From positions 29,449,529-29,513,528 of the forward strand of contig CM072894.1 of assembly GCA_037013685.1 (NCBI GenBank): DNA of 64,000 bases. Direction: 5' to 3'. Position 1 is the first letter of the stretch, and each line of letters begins with the position of its first letter. This document shows, piece by piece, positions 1 to 12,400 of the stretch. A model generated the notes under the pieces. The model was not told where the DNA came from. It saw only the letters and a list, made by a program, of their open reading frames with translations, and ran no database searches. Origin of the DNA: Acridotheres tristis. Lineage: Eukaryota > Chordata > Aves > Passeriformes > Sturnidae. Position numbers and translations under genes: made by a program.

Positions 1-895
1 GCTTAACCACAGGAGACTTGCAAGATGTATTCAAAGCTGAGAGAAAGGATCACATTAATTACCAGTTGTTGAATTTTAATGCTCTCAGCAATATGTTAAA
101 AACAGGAAAAATCAAAGGCAGTTACATAGGATGTATTCCATATAGTTTTATTAGTTGGGTGAATTTATACAAGCAGCAAAATATACCTGGGATGTTGTTA
201 TAAATGTCTATTTTTGTCTTCACTCAGTGCAATGCTACTGTCTTGTAAGAGAAGCCACACCTCTGAAATGCCATTCTGTACTTTTTATAAGTTCACATTT
301 CAGTATCCAGTAAAATTACCTAAGCAAAGTGAGTTATGATGCATGGCTGTAGGAAACCTGCAAACCTCATCTGCCCAATGCTCCTGCACTGCTTGGAGAG
401 TTTTCAGAGCCTTGTGTGGAAATAGCTCTTCAGAATCTGTTGAGGCAAAAGTAGTTTTTTCCTGTTTGTGATGTGCTTGTGCACAGTCACTGTTGAACAC
501 TGGACCAGCATCGGCAAGGTGCTTTTATGTCAAATTCCAACACGTGTTGAACACATGGACAGGCCATTCTACTTTATTGCTTTAGTTTGGGAAGTCATCA
601 TGCTGGAAAACTCTCAGTGGTATAATCGAGGGCCAGTAAAATTAAAAATTTCAGTTGTGGTCCAACATTTCTGCTTCTGACATTCCACCAGTGGGATAGA
701 TTTTACTAAATCAAAAGGATTGTGATTTATCTTCTGAAAGAAAACTCATGGTGATTTTTGTACATGTGTCTGCTTTTGAGGGCCTTATCTATATAGTAGC
801 TTTTTTTTAAAACTAAAATTCATCTTACTGTCTGTGAAAACTCATACCAGAAAAGATAAATGTGTATTTTCTTAATTTTTTTTTTTAACTCACAG
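1..895. other. CCDC93 intron sequence
   Basis: Lies upstream of the first recognised CCDC93 exon and is read as intron. I saw no other convincing exon in it. The two internal introns longer than 300 bp (934-1832, 1918-2557) and the last one (2672-3863) also show nothing recognisable. Confidence 0.5.
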
Positions 896-933
896 GTTAA
901 CTTACTGAATTCTATCTATGACAACTTCCACCA
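896..933 (+). CDS. CCDC93: CCDC93 exon (fourth from last)
   Basis: A T-rich tract ending in ctcacag precedes a 38 bp exon followed by the donor gtaagt. It reads [12 protein letters not shown] plus CA, and the first base of the next exon completes a Gln codon. It is too short to be found as an open frame alone; it is supported by the splice sites and the phase match. Confidence 0.8.
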
Positions 934-3917
934 GTAAGTTATGGTTCTTTATCTCTTAATAGTTGCAAAGAGTGGTAGAGTTGGTTGGACAAGTTGAAGT
1001 GGGCATCAGTTATAGACTAAAAATTTCTCAGAAGATTTTACAGTCATAAACTGATTTATAGAATAGTTTATTAACTCTGTTTAAGCCAGTTTGGGGAATC
1101 ATAGAGTAGAAATTACGTAACCTTTATAGCCAACATATGTTTTTGATATCTGACTCTTTAGATGTGGAAATCCAGTCATAATTTTCCTGGAATTAATTTA
1201 AATCTTTTCTTCCTTTTTGTGGAGTTGTGGTTATTATATTATGTACAAAACATTAGACTAGGACATATTTCAGACATGTTTATTATAAACTACCTTGGTA
1301 TTTGAAGATTTTGATACAGTGTGGAGTCTAGGTAAAATTGTGGTTGTCTTGGAAGTTCATGGTCAAATATCAGTCCGTGAGTCAGCCAGTGTTTATTTTT
1401 CTCTAATGATTTCGAGGTCTAAAATGACTTCTAGCCTTTCCCTATTACGATATGGAATTAGTTTGTACAACACTGTTGTTCTCTTAGACCTCTAGTCACC
1501 TTTTTACTATTCACAACAGAGGCTTTTCTTAAAAAATTATATTTTACTTTAGTTCTTAGCAGTTGATTTCTGTACAGCACATGAGAGCAAGGAACAGACT
1601 CGAGCTGACGGGGAGAACAGCTGTGATGGGCTCAGCTCTCTGTGCCCATCTCTGTGTTAGCTTACACCAGCCAAAGAGCTGCACTGTCAGTGGTACCAGT
1701 GATTAAAAGGATGAATTTTTACACAGAACACTAAGCACTGAGAACTTTGGACATTAGTAGATGTGCAAGACAGCTGCAGCTGAGACACAGTGTCCCACAT
1801 CCCTGTCAGGTGTTCCCTTTTCTTCTTTCCAGAGCCATGGCATCGTCCGGATCTCGGGAGCAGTTTCTGCGGCAGATGGAGCAGATCGTAGAAGGCATCA
1901 AACAGAATCGAATGAAGGTCTGACTCCTCTCACTTTCTTTGCTAGAACCTGGGAATTATCTCAGCAAAGCCTCTTGGATAATAGCTGTGCATAGAAAGAT
2001 TCATTACATGTGGTGCAAATCAGGCAAGCAACTAACAAGTATTATTTCTTTTCACATTTGTCAGAAACTTCTCACCACTAAATGTCAATGAATAGAGTAT
2101 GAAAGAGGTGTTACAACACCTCTGCCCTGACACGAATCTTATACCCCTCAACTTCATTACTGGCAGTGTAGTGATCTAAATGCCTGAGACAGCTGAATGC
2201 CACTGAAATCAGTGAGAACTCTTCCATTTGGACTGTGTGGGTGCAGTCAGACCTGTACCTCAGGCACGGTTTCTCAGACTGGAAGCTGACTGAAGAGGGT
2301 TGGCAGCACCTCAGAGTCCCAACCATCATGTACCCTCGTCCCAGTTGCACCTACAGTGTCACTGGTACTGAGACTTCAGCATCGGGCTTTTAATTTTTAA
2401 GAGTTGACCTAAACGTTCATTGCATTGCAAGCACGAGCCAGGGTATCACTTATGAAGTATCCATCTCCCCTTGTGTGTTATAGACAGTTATTCCTTATGC
2501 AATGTGCCCATGTGTATCCCATACGTATTATCCCTTACTCCTCCTGCATATCAACAGATGGAGAAGAAGAAGCAAGAAAACAAAATGAGAAGAGACCAGT
2601 TGAATGATGAATACTTAGAGCTGCTAGAGAAACAGAGGCTTTACTTCAAAACAGTGAAAGAATTTAAAGAGGTAAGAACATTTCTGCTATGTTCAACTGT
2701 TGTGTCCAGTGACCCATTTTGACGTGATTTGTGTATTAATGTATGCACGAGATTTCCTGATATGATGCTTATCACACCATGTTCATGATGTATCTTGGTC
2801 GTTTCTCTCCATGTGAATCTTGGACTCTGAATTTGATTCTGGGAGTTCTTTCACAGTTAGATTGGCACCTATCCATGTTACAGGGAGAGGTTATCAAGCA
2901 AATGGTGTATTTCAGTTTTCAAGTGGAATCTCTTGAAGATCTGTGGGCAGTTAGGTATTGGAGCAAAGAAGAGTGTGGAAATGAGTGTGAATAAGGAGGA
3001 AATGCAGGGTCTTGGTCATCAATCTTCAGGAAACAGCCTTGTTGCCTAATGACTGTGAAAGCACTGTATAACACTTCATTGATTTAGCCTTTCCCAAGCT
3101 TTTAATCATCATGGCTTCTGTTACCTGCAGTCTCCATGAGAATGAATGAATGAAAAGGAATGCCGCAAACAAAATTGTCATTTGGCTTCATATGTTCAAG
3201 GAAAAACATCTTTGTGTAATTATTCCTGCTTTGTTCTCAGATAGTTCCTTCCTGTTTCAGACAGAGTACTCTGGCAGAAGGGCGGGGCCTGTTCAGCATA
3301 CTTGTCTGACATACAGAATTTTACATCCTACTTGCAGAATTTAGGTAGATTTATTTTGAGGTTTTTTTACCTATTTTTCTTCCATTGCCATGTGAGGGAA
3401 TTTCTGCTCAACTCTGCAACCCTTGAAAATAAAAAGTTGTGGTTGTGGTACTGAACACAGGTGTACTTATGTAAATACATTTTCTGACTGAGAGATGTTC
3501 CCTGAGCACTGACTCTTGCAAACTGTCCTGTGAAGTTCCAGATCACCTACAAGTAATCTCCATTTCACATTTATTGTATTTATGAGTAAAATGCTGAATT
3601 TGCTTTAGCTACACGTAACAACTTCAGATGGGTGGTCAAGCAGTGTTCCTTCTGGCTTGTACGTCATGAAGTTTAATGAATATTGCCATTGGAATAACAT
3701 CATGGATCAATCAGAATTATCTTCAACTCATCATTCACTCCAGGCTGCTTTGGATTTTGGAGATGTTTCAAAATGAAAGAAAGGGTTTGGTTCTGTTGAT
3801 GTGGAGATCCAGGTAGCAGAGTTAAGAGCAATTCCTCCTTACATGTTTGCTCTCTGTTCACAGGAATGCCGTAAGAATGAAATGCTGCTGTCCAAGCTGA
3901 AAGCCAGTTCTTCCTGA
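896..3917 (+). CDS. CCDC93: CCDC93, C-terminal part (four terminal coding exons)
   Basis: This is the 3' end of CCDC93; the 5' exons lie before the window. CCDC93 belongs, with CCDC22 and the COMMD proteins, to the CCC complex, which works with Retriever and WASH in recycling membrane proteins from endosomes. The CDS joins 896-933, 1833-1917, 2558-2671 and 3864-3917, with all phases agreeing, and gives 96 residues. They run from [13 protein letters not shown] through [20 protein letters not shown] and the charged [15 protein letters not shown] stretch to a stop after [10 protein letters not shown]. The peptide is almost wholly helical and charged, as expected of the C-terminal coiled coil. 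The name rests on recalled similarity to vertebrate CCDC93 and on its position beside DDX18. The donor after the second exon (gtctga) is weak, but the reading frame across it is unbroken. Confidence is high for the exons and good for the name. Confidence 0.88.
1833..1917 (+). CDS. CCDC93: CCDC93 exon (third from last)
   Basis: 85 bp after acceptor tcttctttccag. It encodes (Q)[18 protein letters not shown] and on to NRMK. The in-frame ATG at 1837 is internal and should not be taken for the gene start. The donor is gtctga, weaker than its neighbours. Confidence 0.87.
2558..2671 (+). CDS. CCDC93: CCDC93 exon (penultimate)
   Basis: 114 bp, 38 codons, phase 0 at both ends, between acceptor atcaacag and donor gtaaga. 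It encodes the charged helix [20 protein letters not shown] followed by [18 protein letters not shown]. Confidence 0.9.
3864..3917 (+). CDS. CCDC93: CCDC93 last coding exon
   Basis: After acceptor gttcacag the exon reads [17 protein letters not shown] and stops at TGA 3915-3917. The remainder of the exon is 3'UTR. Confidence 0.88.
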   Translation, partial: ECRKNEMLLSKLKASSS

Positions 3918-5040
3918 AGAACTCCAGCTGGGGAAACTTATAGAAGATTGTTCAGTCCATTGAATCTCTTTTGTGAGGTGACAGTTATAACTGCAATGTA
4001 GATGTATATATATATAGATATATATAAAAAATATATATACACACAGCTGTAAAAGTCTGTTTTTTCCAGTATGTGTTCAGTTTACATTCCCTCATCACGT
4101 GGCTTTATTATTCATTATTGCCTCCACTACACAGTAAAGAGTTAACACAGTACAGCAAAACAGAAATACTGCCTAATTTTATTTATTTGGGTTTGGGTTG
4201 GTTTTTTTTTTTCCTACAGTAAGGAACAGTGGGAACGTTTATTTGGGTTTTAACACTGCATTAGGTTAAAATCCTGGAATAAGTTTACATGTACTGTGTA
4301 GTATGTCTACCACCCCATAGGATGAGCACTTCAGAATGCACTAGTTTGTTAATTTGGCCCAGAAGAACCCCACAGAATGAGATTCTTCAAACTCACTTTA
4401 CCAGCTAATAACTTCACATTATTTTAGTTTACGTTCTCGCCATAGATAGGATTCCAAAGGATAACGATTAATTTCTAATGACTAAGAAAATGAAAACTTA
4501 CCTTGGATAATTCCTGGTGTAAAATTATAGATCTATATTTTTATAAAGTCTAGCTGTTGTATAAATTTCTTTGAAATTTCATTTTTATATATAGAGAGTG
4601 TGCTTGTTAAATTAATAGTTCCAGGAAAAAACACCTTAATACTAGGATCACCTTGTTATCCCTGGCTGGGATGAAAATCAAAGTCTGTCACCTGTAATAT
4701 AGGAAGATAAAGATTGAGACATTTTGCTCTAATGAACTGATGCTCACTTTTGAAGACAACAACCTACTTACCCTGCTGAAGATGTGCTCTTGAAAGTTCA
4801 GAAACTTTGTGGGACACTTTCTGAAACATTTTTATATCTGTATATACAGTATTTTATAATTCAAACAGTTGCTTTTTGTACCTAACACCAGGATTTTGGA
4901 CTGACTTCTTAATGTACCTGACATCTTCAGGAGAAGAAAACCCATGTTCCTTTTTCCCCACTGACACTGATGACAGTGCTGTTCGATTACTTTCTATGGT
5001 AGCAAATATAAAATAAAGAATGTTTGGAATCCAGTGACAT
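3918..5040 (+). other. CCDC93: CCDC93 3'UTR with poly(A) signal
   Basis: AT-rich sequence after the CCDC93 stop with no open frame of note. A run of alternating TA dinucleotides lies at about 4003-4041. The first well-placed AATAAA is at 5012-5017, followed by GT-rich sequence from about 5048, so cleavage is probably near 5035. Confidence 0.6.
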
Positions 5041-8000
5041 TCTGCTATTGTGTTTTTAAGGTGGAACTTGCCTTAGAAGCTTTCCCAAGCTCTTGAATTA
5101 CAAGTGCATTAAAAGATGAATCGTGTCCATAATCAAACGAGTCACTGTTTTTGTGATGTCCTGTTCCTTTGGCATAAACAGAAAGAAAACCTTCCCACTG
5201 AGCCAGCTGGAACCTTGCTCCCCCACACTGCTTAGTGAGGGAACAGATCTGGGCTGCTCCTCTTGCATCTGTTCAAAAAGTCAGTCTGCCCAGAGCTAGC
5301 AAAATAACAAAGGCAAAATCAGATTCCAAGTCCCTTCCAAGAAGGAAACCTGCACTGAGTGCTGCTTGCAGACTTTCTGTAGTCAGCTTTGATATTAGAA
5401 GGCATTATTTCTACACACTTTGCCCTCTATAAAAACTGTAAGGCTCTTTCTAGTTTATAAATTAAATAACTCAACTTTGGCAGCAAGGAGACCTGCTTGG
5501 GAATTCAAACTGTGCTGGGTTTGCATACCATGCAACTCTAAAAAAATGAATGGGCATTTCAATTTGGGATTTATCATTTTAATCACAATTGCTTTTTAGC
5601 ATCAAGCAAAATTTCCTAGGTAGGGTAAATAATGAATTTGCATGTAGAATAAAGTATGTGATTATTTGTTCAGTATAATGTTTAAATTTATGCTTACCTG
5701 CTACAACTACAGTAACCTGGGAAGTTCCACAAGAAATATAAAAATGTGAGCTCAGTTACTCTCACTAGGAGCTTGTGATAAAAATCACAAATATATAAAT
5801 CTGAGGTTTCTGAAGATTCAGTGGTTGCTCACCAAGGATAAATCAGAGTCCAGATTGTAACTCTTTGTCTGCTGTAGATGGAGCCCAGGGCAGATGGGCT
5901 CCGTCACCTTTGGTGTGAGGCCCGTGTGAAAAGAAGAAAGGAGGCTGGTGAGGGTGTGAAAGCAGTTCCATCAGCTCTTCCTTGCTTTCTGGCACAGGCT
6001 CCATATGTTGGGTGCCATTTCTCCTCACACCTGGGGAGGAACCAACACCAAGGAGAATCTGCCTTAGTTCTCCATCTCAGCTGGTTGGAACTGAGACTTC
6101 CTCAGAATTTTTCTTCAATATTGCTGGATTTCCTTGTTGAAAGAGAAAGGTCTTGCCCTGAATTCATTTGGTGTTACCAGGCTTGTAAAGTAACATTTAC
6201 AGGACTTGCAGCGAAATTTCATTTCTTTATAGGGTTATTAGCATTGTCTGCTCATGCTAATCTTCCACAGCCCTTTCATTGTTGCACATTCTGGGCTCCC
6301 ACAGCACAGGTGCTGCAGGATGAAACAATGCCCTTCTGCTGAGCAATAGGCTCCAGTAAGTTTTTCTAGGAGCAAATTCAGTGTCAGGAAATAAAGTTTA
6401 AAACTAGTAGTCCACTGCTTACAAGCAGAGATGATTGGTGTACTCCAAACTGGCAGCTTTAACTGGGGAAATAAATGACCATAACGTCTAAGCTGTGCCA
6501 AATGATGTCCCTTTAGAATACCTGGTTTTTATTTTGTTTTCTGTTTGGATACTCAAGATACTGTGCCATTTATCTTAGTTCACAAGGGAGCATGCAGCAG
6601 GTTAGGCAGCAATCACTGATAACGTATTTTCTTTGCCCCACAGTAAACTGTGATTAAAAACCAGAATTTTAAATCCTGAATCTGTGCTGCTGCTCTTCTA
6701 AATTCAGTCTGCATTTAGAGCCAGTGTGGGAAGTTGATTTTGCTAAGAGCTTTCTAAATGCACTGTACTGAAATGAAAGCTCTGCTTGCCTCTAGTTGCC
6801 TCTGGGTGCGTAGGGAGGCCGGCTGTGTGAGCCTGTCACTGTAACACTCACTGCTGGCACAGATGCTTGGGTGGGCAGAGTACTGGCTGTTTATCTTCAG
6901 AAATTCTCACAGCACAATTCCAGAGGCCCAGCCTCGCCTCCTAAGCAAGCTAAATTCATCCTTGAGGAGGAGGAGAGCTGTGTCAGTGCCCTACTGCAGC
7001 TACTGCACAGGGGCCTTGCAGCTCTGTGGTGTTCTCCCGAGTTCCAGAGGCCAAGAGATGGTAGAAGGTGCCTTCACAGCTTGTGTTGCTTCAGGGAAGG
7101 GTTCTGGAACTGGAGCCAGGTGCTGCTCCAGTCAGTTGGAATGTGCAGCTGGAGATCACTGCAGCTCCTGCAGCCAGATTGGGATGGGCCAGGGCACCAG
7201 GGCTGGCATTGGATTTGTGTGGTAGTAATGTCTTGGCTTACCAGGCTGAGGGAGTACAGGCAGTAAAATTTGTCCAAAGCAAGATTGTTAGAAACTTCAG
7301 GAGTGCCACATGCAGATGATTTGTATGCTTTGAACACCAGCTCAAGATGACCTCTGCATTTCCTCCTTCCCTGTCATCTGTTTGGATTTTAAAGGTTTTA
7401 GAGCGGTTGACTCTCTTACATGAAAAAATTCAATTGACTTGAAAAATTTGTCAGTGGTTCTGAATGAGGCTGCATCTTTTAGCAACATTCAGTCTCTTAC
7501 ATATGTGCCTTCCTTCTCATTTAATTAAGCCTCCAAACACTGGTTTGAATGGTAGTTATTCCATATGCAGGCAAGTTGGGAGTCACAAGGGAAAGTTATT
7601 TAAATTGGCATTTAAGTCTGAGTCACTATCTAACAACTCTTTGAAATTCTAGGTTATTAAAACTTCTGAATTCCTACCGAAGTTGAGAGAAGCATCCTCT
7701 GCAGTGGCTGCAGGCACAGCAGGTCACACTGGGCTGTGACAGCACTGCAAATGTGAGGTACAGCCTGACCTCACCATACACTGTGCTCCTGAGATGCAGC
7801 CAAGCTCCCTTAAGCTTCCTGGGACTCTGTCAGTAAAAAGCTGCCACGCTAGAAATATTCAGAGATGCCATCAGCTCTCCCACTCAGAGCAGGGAAGGAA
7901 GTGAAACCCACCAGAGGAACAAATATGGAGCAAGACAGACTTGGCAGTATGCAAGGAAATAGATTATTTATGTACATATTGTTGGATCAGGGGTGTTTGT

Positions 8001-8660
8001 CACATCTTGGGAAAATGACTGAAGGCTTGGCTTTGAGTCCCATTGGGTTTTGAGGAAACACTTAGACCTGATGGCATCAACACCTTTGTTACAGTAGGAA
8101 GAAGCTGATGCCAGTGACAAATTGTGGACAGCACCCAGGGTGGGCGATGAGCACATTTATGGTGCAAGGGCCCCAGACACAGTGCAGGCACTCATCGACT
8201 ATTGCCAAGCAGCCACATGTTGCTGCCAGCACACCTGGTGTGACTGAACATCCTGTTTGGTGTTTGCAACACAGATGCCTGCTCAGTTTTATGGTAGCAT
8301 GAAATAACCATGCATACAGTCCCCAATCACTTGGAGGTGTTGGTGTCTATCTCGAGCTCATCCAGGTTTTATGGAACAGGGAGAGTCTGAGCCTGGCAGA
8401 GTGGGAGAGGACAACACAAGTGAAAAACCCTCACTAGATCCTCCTGTGCAAGCACTGAGAACACATTCTCAGGGGCTCTGAATAATACTATACCTGCCTC
8501 TTAAGTTTCATTGAACCCCAGGGGACACAGCTGACTCCTGTTTGACTAAGCCTGCCCATCGAGCCCAGCTGCTTGCAGAGCACACAGCCCCGCAGTCCTG
8601 GCAGGGTGTGTTTCTGAGCTGCTTGGTCATCTACTTTAATTTCACATCAACTGAAGGCCT
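5041..8660. other. Intergenic, CCDC93 to HTR5B
   Basis: No recognised gene. Open frames of up to 154 codons exist, but they lack splice support, resemble no known family, and overlap open frames on other strands. No clear transposon was seen. Confidence 0.5.
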
Positions 8661-8676
8661 GATTGACTGCAGCATG

Positions 8677-8682
8677 TTTATT
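8677..8682 (-). terminator. HTR5B: Candidate HTR5B poly(A) signal
   Basis: AATAAA on the - strand, 454 bp beyond the HTR5B stop codon. It is the nearest canonical hexamer I could find downstream, which makes 8683-9135 a candidate 3'UTR. No transcript evidence is available. Confidence 0.4.
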
Positions 8683-9135
8683 CCCTTCCAAAATAAATCT
8701 GAAAACCGAAGCCAGCATCCTGCCCATATCACAGACATGTCAGTATTGCTCAATTAGCAGCTCCCGCGAGTGCCTTTGCTAATGAGAGCGCTCCAGCAGT
8801 GCCCGGGGCTGGCTGGGCGGGATCAGCAGCACTGGGTGTGACAGTCACGGCACTGGACACACACAGCGCTTCCCTGGCAGACCTCAGCGTGGGATGGTTT
8901 GAAAAGCAGACAGGAGGCGTTCCCTGCTACCACCTTCTTTGCCAAACACTGGCGTAGCACATACGTATTTCTAAGGGGGAACTGTAAACTCTCAGTAGGT
9001 TTATATCCAGACATCTTCCATCTTTTTCACTCCCTCAAGTAGCTCTTGTGCATGAAAACTGTACATATCACACACATGTTTCCCTCAAGAAATCTCTCTA
9101 TTATGCAATAATAATTTTCTCCTCTGTTTCCTCTT

Positions 9136-9468
9136 TTATCTTTGCTTTACAAAAAGGTTCTTGAAGGCATTGTTGTAATTTTTGTTAAATGCTGTATAAA
9201 TGAGAGGATTAAAGAAAGAATTTGAGTAGCCAAGCCAAAGGAAGATGCTTTTCCAGACAGGCGGGATGTTGCAGGAGCAGAGGGGACTTATTAATTCTGT
9301 GATGAAGAAAGGGATCCAGCACAGTACAAAAACTCCAATTAAGATGCCAACCATCAGAGCTGCTTTTTTCTCTTTCTGTTCTCTCCATGTTTCTCCATCT
9401 GTCTGGAAAGTGATAGCTGCACGACGAGCTGTAAACACCATCTGTGGTTCCTGCGAAGCTTCCTTCAC
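9136..9468 (-). CDS. HTR5B: HTR5B exon 2 (TM6-TM7)
   Basis: 333 bp including the stop. After an acceptor ending tgtttgag it reads [16 protein letters not shown], then TM6 with [12 protein letters not shown]7 with [16 protein letters not shown], and the C-terminus NLFVKQR. Composition is ordinary, unlike exon 1. Confidence 0.96.
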   Translation of the reverse strand: MKEASQEPQMVFTARRAAITFQTDGETWREQKEKKAALMVGILIGVFVLCWIPFFITELISPLCSCNIPPVWKSIFLWLGYSNSFFNPLIYTAFNKNYNNAFKNLFVKQR

Positions 9469-12400
9469 CTCAAACAAAAGCAAACACAGTTTTTTACCAC
9501 GACAGTTTGTTTGAGTGAAGTATTACTTTTAAATGACAGCACAACATCTGTGCACCTACCACAAAAGGCCTGAACTCCATTCCTTCCATGCTAAAAGAAA
9601 GAAAATGCCCCAGAGTTCCAAAGTTACCAGGCTTCTCATTACACTGGAAAATCTGCCAAGTGTAACTGACAAACAGGGCTAAATAAAGAGTACCTGGTAC
9701 CATGTGTGCTGCGGGATTCTTTTTCAGTTTATTTTATTGTAAGTCTTCATACCTGGGGGAAATCAGATTGTTAAGGCAAGTTAAAAAAGGCCTGTGCCTG
9801 CTGCCTATCCCTGCTCTCATGCTGCTACGTGGCCTTTAGACCTGCTCTAGGTGAACTGATTCAGCAGCGACCTTGGACCAGATCATCTCCAGAGGTCCCT
9901 TCCAAGTCCAGCCATTCTGTTATTCTGAACTTTCTCAAAAAATACTCCATTGCCAGAAAAACATCATTTCAATTGGCCTTCAGTTCAAACTCTGGCTTCA
10001 GAAGAAGTTATACAACAGAGAAAAAAAATTCAGCTACTCCAGGGTGTCGACAGTGCTTCTTGTCTTCTCACTGAGGGCAAGACATTGATCTCTGCAGTGA
10101 GTACAGCACAGAGCTCTGGGGCAAACAGCTTTTGGGCAGAAGTTATTCGTGTGCTTTGAGTTTGACCTGATGAAGACACTCCCTAGTGATTTTAATCTGA
10201 AGATTGAAGTGTCTGTGATACTGAAGTTCTTCTAGGTGCTACAGTTATGAACAGAGTGCAATAAAAGCAACAGTTTAAGGCTTTAAAATTTGCCTGAGTG
10301 AAAATTCACAGGCACTGCAAGACTTTGACAGCACTCCAGATATGGGTCATTGTTAAATTAGCTACATATTCCACATGCATGTGCTACCTCTGTAATAGAT
10401 GGAGGGCCTCTCCTCAGTATGAGCACAGCAATTCAGACAATGAAGCACTGGCAGTGGCTGAACAATCACTCTTCAGGATGGATATTCCTGTCTGCACCCT
10501 CAGACACAAGACAGGGCTGCACAATGTAAGAGCAGCAGATTATGGGCACACGCAAATAATGGAGGAAAATGAAAATCACATCTGTTCTGACAATTAAAAT
10601 GGGAACACCCCTCATGTAGCAAGGATCACACCATTTGTCTGCAGAAGGACTTGCTCTGCATGTCCTTAATCACACTCTGCAAAAAGGGATGAATGTATGA
10701 CATGAGGACAAATCTGTGACAAGCAACCCTGAAAGATTATGTCAGCCCTGAGGAATAGCTACGTAAGTGCCTCTTGGGAACAGCCATACAAAGGACTTCC
10801 TCACAAGCATCAGGCAGTTTGGCACTGTATTTAACCTTCAACTCTTGCTCAGAAGATAGAGCTTGCTGTGTACCATCATCAAATCAGAGCCTTCTCACTA
10901 CTTCTGACTAGCATTTACTAGCAGTGACCCTTTTATCACCTAATTACATATTGTAAAAAAAAGTTATTTCATTTCCTTTGCTAGAAGATACCTCAGTCCT
11001 CAGATGTTTTTTCCACAATGAAGCCTGCATGTACAGCCTGGTCAAGCTCCTACTTAAGTCAGAGTTGTTTTTATAAACTTCACTGATTGTTATGTCAGGC
11101 CTCTGAATACAAAACAGTAAGTGAAAATAGATCACGGTACATTTTGTAAATTACTTGCCAGAACTAAATGCAGCTCTAAATGTACCAAATCTGCAGTTCC
11201 CAGTGCCAAAACCAGAGGCTTTGCATGACTCCAGTTTCCAATGTAAGTCACAACAGCTGACCTTTATCCCTGTACCACAAAGAACAAGTATAGAACCTTT
11301 ACCCCCATGCTGGGCTTACTGATGAGCACTAGCAAGCAGGCTGAACAGTAGAAGAGGTGGTCACAGACTGTAAATTAGAGCAGTCCATGGAGGTGCCCCG
11401 GGTTTTGCTGGAGCCATCTCTGCAGTGTTGCACACTGTTCTCACTCAGTGTCTAGCAGCACACTCTGCCTCGGGCACAGATTTCCTTCCATCTGCCCAGG
11501 CACTGCTCCAGGAGCTGCGAGTCAGGAGCACTGGGGAAATAGCTGGGATGAAAGGACTGCTACTCTGAGGCCAGAATTTAGTTCTGAACTCATGAAATCA
11601 GCTATTTCCAGGACTACAGGCTGTGAGAAGTGCAGAGATGACTGCTGTTCTATGAGAGTAATAAAGAGAGTAAATGAAGGAAATGAGCTCAAGTACAAAT
11701 CTTTCTACAGTCACAAGGGAGTTTGGCTTTAGTTCCAGAATTTATTCTTCTGTACACTGATCAGCAGTTACAGTTCAATTCCCCTTCTCTTGTTTGTCTG
11801 TCCCCAGTAAATTACTACTCCTAAATAGCTACGTTTCCAGATCTGTATGTTCCCAATTCCTGTGTTCTTAGAATGCCACAGAAAACATGACACTAAGGAG
11901 CTTCTGACAAAATTCCTTAATTTAAAATGTTCCTTATAGCTTTAATGATTGTTATTACTGGTCCTTTGTGGCAGGTGCTCTGTGTATGTTTGTCCTGCAC
12001 CTGCAGGGTCTGCAATAACAAAACAACAGTAAAGATGATAAACATCAAACAAATTTCGCTTAATACCACAAATTCAGAGCTTTGCCTATCACAGTGTGCT
12101 TCAGCAAAGGTCATTACTGCCTCAGTGCAGCCCTGGCATGTTTCTGGCTCTTTGAACAAGAACACAAGAAACAAGAAATGCACAACAAAGGATCAAAACA
12201 TAAATGTCTACACTCTCTTGGATGCTCCACCAACATGGCAAACAGTTCATTTGACAGGGAGAAGAACATCTGCTTTCTTTCATAAGATTTTCTTCTGCTG
12301 TAAGCAGGACTAACTCTATTTCTCCCAGAAAATCACTACCCACTCCACATTGCTTCCTGCCTCATTCTCTTCTGGACATTTTTTGCAGCTCTTCTGGACA

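Noticed and set aside
486..517. Possible extra CCDC93 exon (TVEHWTSIGK) between gtgcacag and gtgctt
   Set aside because: Phase would fit, but the peptide is unlike the coiled coil and the sites are weak.
4003..4041. TA-repeat in the CCDC93 3'UTR as a functional element
   Set aside because: Short and impure; common in AT-rich UTRs.
5878..6342. 154-codon plus-strand frame downstream of CCDC93
   Set aside because: No recognisable domain; codon and amino-acid use look random, and no promoter or splice signals were noted.
7074..7337. Overlapping open frames on both strands near 6860-7340
   Set aside because: Four frames are open in a low-stop, GC-richer stretch; none resembles a protein family.
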